From: an uncultured Rubrivivax sp.
GTDB taxonomy: Bacteria; Pseudomonadota; Gammaproteobacteria; Burkholderiales; Burkholderiaceae_C
Assembly (NCBI GenBank): GCA_937967345.1
Contig: CALBTN010000076.1
Span: forward strand, 1-9,567
DNA: 9,567 nt
Direction: 5' to 3'
The notes beneath the pieces were generated by a model. The model ran no database searches and was not told where the DNA came from. It saw only the letters and a list, made by a program, of their open reading frames with translations. This document shows positions 6,428 through 9,567 of the stretch, piece after piece. A program made the translations under genes and the position numbers. Position 1 is the stretch's first letter; every line of letters starts with the position of its first letter.

Positions 6428-7545
6428 AGCCCCAGCTTTTGCAGCACCACCGCGAACAGTGCGTCCAGCAGGATCACCGCGACGATGCCCTGCACCACGG
6501 TGGAGGTGGTGTGGATGCCGATCGAACGCGTGTCGCGGCTGACCGTCATGCCCATGCGGCAGCCGATGACGGCGATGAACAGCGCGAACACCGGCGCCTT
6601 GGCCAGCCCGATCAGGTAGTGGCGCGGGTTGAGCGACACCAGCAGCCGGTCGATGAAGGTCTGCGCCGACAGGTCCAGCGTCGCGCTGGCCATCATCATC
6701 GCCCCGGCGATGCCGGTGACGTTGCCCACGAACACCAGCAGCAGCAGCGTCAGCACCAGCGCCAGCACGCGCGGCAGCACCAGCACCTGCGCCGGGTCCA
6801 GGCCGAGGGTGCGGATCGCGTCGATCTCCTCGGTCAGCTTCATCGTGCCCAGCTGCGCGGTGAAGGCCGCGCCCGAGCGCCCGGCCATGATGGTGGCCAC
6901 GATCAGCGGCGAGAACTCGCGCGTCATGCCCAGCGCCACGCCGTCGACGACGAAGATGCTGGCGCCGAACTTCTCGGCCTGCAGCCCGAGCATGTAGGCC
7001 ATGACCACGCCGATCAGCGAGGTCACCAGCGCCACCACCGGGATCGCGGTGATGCCGACCTGGTTGAGCTGCGCGAACAGCTCGCGCACGCGCAGGCGGC
7101 TCGGCCGGCGCAGTGCCTCGGCGAAGGCCGCGAGCGTTCGGCCCAGGAACTCGACGTGCTCGAGCAAGAAGGCGCCGCCGTCGGCCAGCCCTTTGCCGAT
7201 GCGCGCCGGCAGCGCGCGTGCCGCCGGGGGCGCCGCCGCGACGGTGTCGCCCAGGCGGCCGCGTACCACTTCGAGCACGCGTTGGTGATGCGGCTGGAAG
7301 CCGCGCAGCGGCAGCTCGGCGCAGTCGGCGCCGGCGGCGGCCAGCGCGTCGAACAGCAGCAGCGCCCCCGCGGTGTCGATGTGCTGCAGCGCGCTGCCGT
7401 CGAGCGCGGCCGGGCCGGTGCGCAGCAGGCCTTCGAGCTGGGTCGACAGCGGACGCAGCGCCGCCAGGCGCCACGCGCCGGCCAGGTGCAGCACCGCCTC
7501 GCCGTCGTGCTCGTCGATCCAGCAACTGCGCTGCGCTTGGGCCAT
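6424..7545 (-). CDS. MlaE-type permease with fused N-terminal STAS domain
   Basis: The 373-residue protein has two parts. Residues 1 to about 95 look like a STAS domain, with the conserved region LDGSALQHIDTAGALLLFDAL (48-68). The D-T-A-G in it matches the MlaB-type site that contacts MlaF in E. coli. Residues from about 115 form the MlaE permease: amphipathic entry helix, membrane helices near 165-187, 256-285, 310-328 and 345-368, and the family motif GRSGAAFTAQLGTMKLTEEIDA (222-243). The protein thus merges the roles of separate MlaB and MlaE subunits. The frame is open to an ATG at 7626, but that would run into the divergent MFS gene. The ATG at 7545 begins right at the STAS domain and has an extended -10-like element seven bases upstream. 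It is the first gene of the four-gene operon. Confidence 0.9.
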   Translation of the reverse strand: MAQAQRSCWIDEHDGEAVLHLAGAWRLAALRPLSTQLEGLLRTGPAALDGSALQHIDTAGALLLFDALAAAGADCAELPLRGFQPHHQRVLEVVRGRLGDTVAAAPPAARALPARIGKGLADGGAFLLEHVEFLGRTLAAFAEALRRPSRLRVRELFAQLNQVGITAIPVVALVTSLIGVVMAYMLGLQAEKFGASIFVVDGVALGMTREFSPLIVATIMAGRSGAAFTAQLGTMKLTEEIDAIRTLGLDPAQVLVLPRVLALVLTLLLLVFVGNVTGIAGAMMMASATLDLSAQTFIDRLLVSLNPRHYLIGLAKAPVFALFIAVIGCRMGMTVSRDTRSIGIHTTSTVVQGIVAVILLDALFAVVLQKLGL

Positions 7546-7552
7546 CGCCAAA

Positions 7553-7561
7553 AGGCTATCA
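7553..7561 (-). promoter_or_regulatory. Extended -10-like element for the MCE operon (leaderless?)
   Basis: On the minus strand the bases read TGATAGCCT, a TG-N extended -10 with T-A-N-N-N-T. Seven bases separate it from the ATG at 7545, so transcription would start at about the start codon. There is no recognisable -35, which an extended -10 can compensate for, and no Shine-Dalgarno site. Confidence 0.4.
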
Positions 7562-7595
7562 CGCGCGCGCCGCGCGGCCGATCGGGGGCAGACCG

Positions 7596-7601
7596 CACAA
7601 T
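7596..7601 (+). promoter_or_regulatory. -10-like element for the MFS gene (leaderless?)
   Basis: CACAAT lies eight bases before the ATG at 7610 and there is no Shine-Dalgarno site between. It shares the ACAAT core with the elements at 1494-1499 and 1528-1533. No -35 match is seen in the GC-only sequence upstream. Confidence 0.4.
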
Positions 7602-7609
7602 CCCGCGCG

Positions 7610-8857
7610 ATGCACGCGGCACGCACACCCGAATCGGCTTATGCCTGGTGGCGGCTGCTGGCGTCGGTGTCGCTGATGACCTTCGGCGGCGTGGGCATGT
7701 ACGCGCTGAGCGTGGTGCTGCCGGCGGTGCAGGCCGATTTCGGCGTGCCGCGCGCGGCGGCCTCGCTGCCCTATACCTTGACGATGATCGGCTTCGGTGT
7801 CGGCGGCATCCTGATGGGCCGGCTGGCCGACCGTTTCGGCGTGATGGTGCCGCTGCTGCTGGGCGCGGCGGGCCTGGGCCTGGGCTTCGTCGTCGCCGGC
7901 ATGGCGGGCAGCCTGTGGCTGTTCATGCTGGCGCAGGGCCTGCTGCTCGGGCTGCTGGGAACTTCGGCCACCTTCGCGCCGCTGGTGGCCGATACCTCGC
8001 TGTGGTTCAACCGCCGCCGCGGCATCGCGCTGGCGATCTGCATGAGCGGCAACTACATCGCCGGTGCCGCCTGGCCGCCGGTGATCCAGCACTTCACGCA
8101 AAGCGCGGGCTGGCGCGCCACCTACATCGGCATCGGCATCTTCTGCCTGCTGGCGATGCTGCCGCTGGCGCTGCTGTACCGCTACCGGCCGCCGCTGGCG
8201 GCGGCGACCGCGGTGGGCGCATCGGCGCAGATCGTGGCGCCGCCCGCGGCGCTGCCGCTGGGGCTGCAGCCGGCCACCTTGCAGGCGCTGCTGATCGTCG
8301 CCGGCGTGGCTTGCTGCGTGGCCATGGCGATGCCGCAGGTGCACATCGTCGCGTATTGCAGCGACCTGGGGATCGGTCCGGCGCGCGGCGCGCAGATGCT
8401 GTCGCTGATGCTGGGCATGGGCATCATCAGCCGGTTGGCGTCGGGCTGGATCGCCGACCGCATCGGCGGCCTGCGCACGCTGGCGCTGGGCTCGCTGCTG
8501 CAGGGCGTGGCGCTGCTGATGTTCCTGTTTGCCGACGGCGTGGCGTCGCTGTTCCTGGTGTCGGCGCTGTTCGGGTTGTTCCAGGGCGGCATCGTGCCGA
8601 GTTACCCGCTGGTGGTGCGCGAGTACTTCGATGCCAGCGAGGTCGGTGCGCGGGTCGGCACGGTGCTGATGGCCACGCTGTTCGGCATGGCGCTGGGCGG
8701 CTGGATGTCGGGCGCAATCTTCGACTGGACCGGCTCGTACCGCGCCGCCTTCGTCAACGGCATCGGCTGGAACCTGCTGAACCTGGGCATCTGCGTGTTC
8801 CTGCTGTTGCGCGTGCGCCGCTTGCGGCTGCGCCTGGGCAGCGTCGGCGTGGCTTGA
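7610..8857 (+). CDS. MFS transporter, about 12 membrane helices
   Basis: The 415-residue protein has the length and hydrophobicity of a 12-helix major facilitator. The MFS motif A appears between helices 2 and 3 as GRLADRFG (70-77) and its second-half counterpart as SGWIADRIGGLRTL (278-291). A central cytoplasmic loop of about 30 residues (190-220) separates the halves. The segment LWFNRRRGIALAICMSGNY (131-149) resembles the monocarboxylate/oxalate-type branch of the superfamily, which suggests an organic-anion substrate, but the actual substrate cannot be read. The ATG at 7610 was chosen because the frame upstream to 7373 overlaps the MCE permease gene on the other strand and is low-complexity arginine-rich sequence. 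The C-terminus ends in a basic RVRRLRLRLG tail. It is divergent from the MCE operon and precedes nrdJ by 247 bp, so it is probably an independent unit. Confidence 0.88.
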   Translation: MHAARTPESAYAWWRLLASVSLMTFGGVGMYALSVVLPAVQADFGVPRAAASLPYTLTMIGFGVGGILMGRLADRFGVMVPLLLGAAGLGLGFVVAGMAGSLWLFMLAQGLLLGLLGTSATFAPLVADTSLWFNRRRGIALAICMSGNYIAGAAWPPVIQHFTQSAGWRATYIGIGIFCLLAMLPLALLYRYRPPLAAATAVGASAQIVAPPAALPLGLQPATLQALLIVAGVACCVAMAMPQVHIVAYCSDLGIGPARGAQMLSLMLGMGIISRLASGWIADRIGGLRTLALGSLLQGVALLMFLFADGVASLFLVSALFGLFQGGIVPSYPLVVREYFDASEVGARVGTVLMATLFGMALGGWMSGAIFDWTGSYRAAFVNGIGWNLLNLGICVFLLLRVRRLRLRLGSVGVA

Positions 8858-8858
8858 G

Positions 8859-8891
8859 GCTGCGCGTATCCTGATCGGCGAACGGCGCAGC
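8859..8891 (+). terminator. Possible terminator hairpin after the MFS gene
   Basis: GCTGCGC at 8859-8865 and GCGCAGC at 8885-8891 form a perfect 7-bp inverted repeat with a 19-nt loop, starting two bases after the MFS stop codon. There is no following T-tract, so intrinsic termination would be weak. Confidence 0.3.
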
Positions 8892-8894
8892 GGC

Positions 8895-8906
8895 GCCGGG
8901 CCCGGC
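8895..8906. repeat. 12-bp perfect palindrome upstream of the nrdJ leader
   Basis: GCCGGGCCCGGC is its own reverse complement. The 7-mer GATCGGC occurs on both sides of it as a direct repeat (8873-8879 and 8907-8913). It lies just upstream of the -10-like TATGCT at 8914, where an operator or the -35 would sit. It could equally be part of the end of the MFS transcript. Confidence 0.35.
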
Positions 8907-8913
8907 GATCGGC

Positions 8914-8919
8914 TATGCT
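8914..8919 (+). promoter_or_regulatory. Candidate -10 for the nrdJ transcript
   Basis: TATGCT matches four of six bases of TATAAT and would place the transcription start near 8926-8927, giving a leader of about 178 nt that begins just before the hairpin series. I see no convincing -35 at 16-18 bp, only GC-rich sequence. Confidence 0.35.
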
Positions 8920-8926
8920 GTGGGGC

Positions 8927-9104
8927 ACGCTGTACAGAATCACAGATCGCCTCGATCTGGAAGGTCGCGAACACGCCATCGGGGTTTCCCCGCGATGCTC
9001 GGTCGCGACGCAAAACGCCCACCTTTGAGGCTGGACAAAACCACAGTGGCCGCGCCGGGCAAGACTGGCGCGGCATCGCACTAGCTTTCGAACCTTCGCC
9101 CACC
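8927..9104 (+). ncRNA. Structured 5' leader of nrdJ, candidate cis-regulatory RNA
   Basis: This gene-free stretch holds an ordered series of stems. P1 is CAGATCG (8943-8949) with CGATCTG (8953-8959), loop CCT. P2 is GTCGCGA (8964-8970) with TCGCGAC (9003-9009). It encloses an inner arm, CATC+GGGG (8977-8984) with CCCC+GATG (8988-8991 and 8994-8997), which has a TTT loop and a two-base GC bulge. P3 is GCCGCGCC (9049-9056) with GGCGCGGC (9067-9074), loop GGGCAAGACT. The loop GGGC could pair with GCCC at 9017-9020. No Shine-Dalgarno site precedes the nrdJ ATG. Comparative genomics has described a conserved 'nrdJ RNA motif' upstream of class II reductase genes; I cannot test a match to its consensus here. 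I find no B12-box of a standard cobalamin riboswitch. The exact ends are inferred. Confidence 0.55.
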
Positions 9105-9567
9105 ATGACCCAGACCCGCCATCCATCGAATGTTTCGTCGACGCCGTCGCCGGCGCCCGTCCATACCCCCAGCCGCGCCAACCTGCCGCCGCAGCCGATC
9201 AGCGCCGAGGTGCTGCTCGAGAAGTACGCCAAGGGCGACGAGGACTCGATCGCCGCGGTGCGCCAGCGCGTGGCGCGCGCGCTGGCGGCGGTGGAGCCGG
9301 CGGACAAGCGCGCGCACTGGGAAGCGCGCTTCCAGCACGCGCAGTCGCGCGGCTTCGTGCCGGCCGGGCGCATCGCCTCGGCCGCCGGCACCGACCTGTC
9401 GGCCACGCTGATCAACTGCTTCGTGCAGCCGGTGGGCGACTCGATCGCGCAGGACGATGACGGCCACCCCGGCATCTACACCGCGCTGACCGAGGCTGCT
9501 GAAACCATGCGCCGCGGCGGCGGCGTGGGCTACGACTTCTCGCGCATCCGGCCCAAGGGCGCCGAGG
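9105..9567 (+). CDS. nrdJ: Adenosylcobalamin-dependent (class II) ribonucleotide reductase, N-terminal part
   Basis: The first 154 residues are present and the gene runs off the right edge. After a Ser/Pro-rich, probably disordered extension (about 1-31) comes PISAEVLLEKYAKGDE (31-46), then GFVPAGRIASAAGTDLSATL (83-102), LINCFVQPVGDSI (102-114), PGIYTALTEAAETMRRGGG (122-140) and VGYDFSRIRPKGA (141-153). These are the hallmarks of the NrdJ branch that uses adenosylcobalamin to make the thiyl radical and reduces ribonucleotides to deoxyribonucleotides for DNA synthesis with or without oxygen. Cys105 is in the position of the N-terminal redox-active cysteine of the family. The radical cysteine and the C-terminal cysteines lie outside the window. 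The ATG at 9105 is the only Met before residue 135; the sequence before it (TTCGCCCACC) is not a ribosome-binding site. The long structured leader suggests RNA-level control. Confidence 0.93.
   Translation, partial: MTQTRHPSNVSSTPSPAPVHTPSRANLPPQPISAEVLLEKYAKGDEDSIAAVRQRVARALAAVEPADKRAHWEARFQHAQSRGFVPAGRIASAAGTDLSATLINCFVQPVGDSIAQDDDGHPGIYTALTEAAETMRRGGGVGYDFSRIRPKGAE

Noticed and set aside
6439..8874. 811-residue plus-strand frame, rich in His, Arg, Gln and Ala
   Set aside because: It runs antisense to the permease and out of frame with the MFS gene. Composition is low-complexity and no family is recognisable.
8927..9104. Standard cobalamin riboswitch upstream of nrdJ
   Set aside because: Attractive because NrdJ uses AdoCbl, but I could not find the B12-box (AGYCAGGAGACCTGCC-like) or the conserved CCCGCAACTGT-like core. 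The CCCCGCGATG segment is only a superficial match and is better explained by the P2 inner arm.
8858..9104. NrdR boxes (ACACwATATATwGTGT-like) before nrdJ
   Set aside because: No pair of AT-rich 16-bp palindromes is present. CTGTACAG (8930-8937) and CCACAGTGG (9041-9049) are too short and do not match.
7559..9475. 638-residue minus-strand frame across the MFS gene and the nrdJ leader
   Set aside because: Antisense to two well-supported genes, very rich in Gln, His and Arg, with no motif.

Overview
The window is very GC-rich and has a strong G/C bias at third codon positions. Its gene content (AdoCbl-dependent NrdJ, an AsmA-like protein, an MCE operon whose MlaE permease carries a fused STAS domain, a PqiC-type lipoprotein) fits a betaproteobacterium of the order Burkholderiales, perhaps near the Rubrivivax/Leptothrix group. 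The taxonomic call is inference; there is no rRNA or other marker here. I see no mobile element, tRNA, rRNA or CRISPR array.

Layout. (1) 2-163 (+): C-terminal end of an unrecognised gene. (2) 189-1487 (-): lipoprotein with a DUF900-type alpha/beta-hydrolase fold. (3) 1539-3944 (+): large AsmA-family protein, divergent from (2) across only 51 bp. (4) 7545-4034 (-): a tightly overlapping four-gene MCE lipid-transport operon in the order STAS-MlaE permease, MlaF ATPase, MlaD-like MCE protein, PqiC-like lipoprotein. (5) 7610-8857 (+): MFS transporter, divergent from the operon across 64 bp. (6) 8858-9104: 247 bp without a protein gene, holding a run of hairpins. (7) 9105-end (+): N-terminal part of nrdJ, the adenosylcobalamin-dependent (class II) ribonucleotide reductase.

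How the genes may work together. The MCE operon encodes a nearly complete ABC lipid-transport machine: inner-membrane permease, ATPase, periplasmic MCE ring and an outer-membrane-directed lipoprotein. AsmA-like proteins are also implicated in moving phospholipids between the membranes, and the hydrolase is another predicted outer-membrane lipoprotein. About 189-7545 therefore reads as a cell-envelope region. The MFS gene and nrdJ look functionally separate.

Most interesting points. The nrdJ leader can fold into at least three stem-loops, one of them a two-tier stem closed by a long-range 7-bp pairing, with a possible loop-upstream pseudoknot. It has no visible Shine-Dalgarno site and is a good candidate for a cis-regulatory RNA (compare the 'nrdJ RNA motif' known from comparative genomics). 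Also, four genes in two divergent pairs have a -10-like element 5-8 bases before the start codon, three of them ending in ACAAT. This suggests leaderless transcripts.
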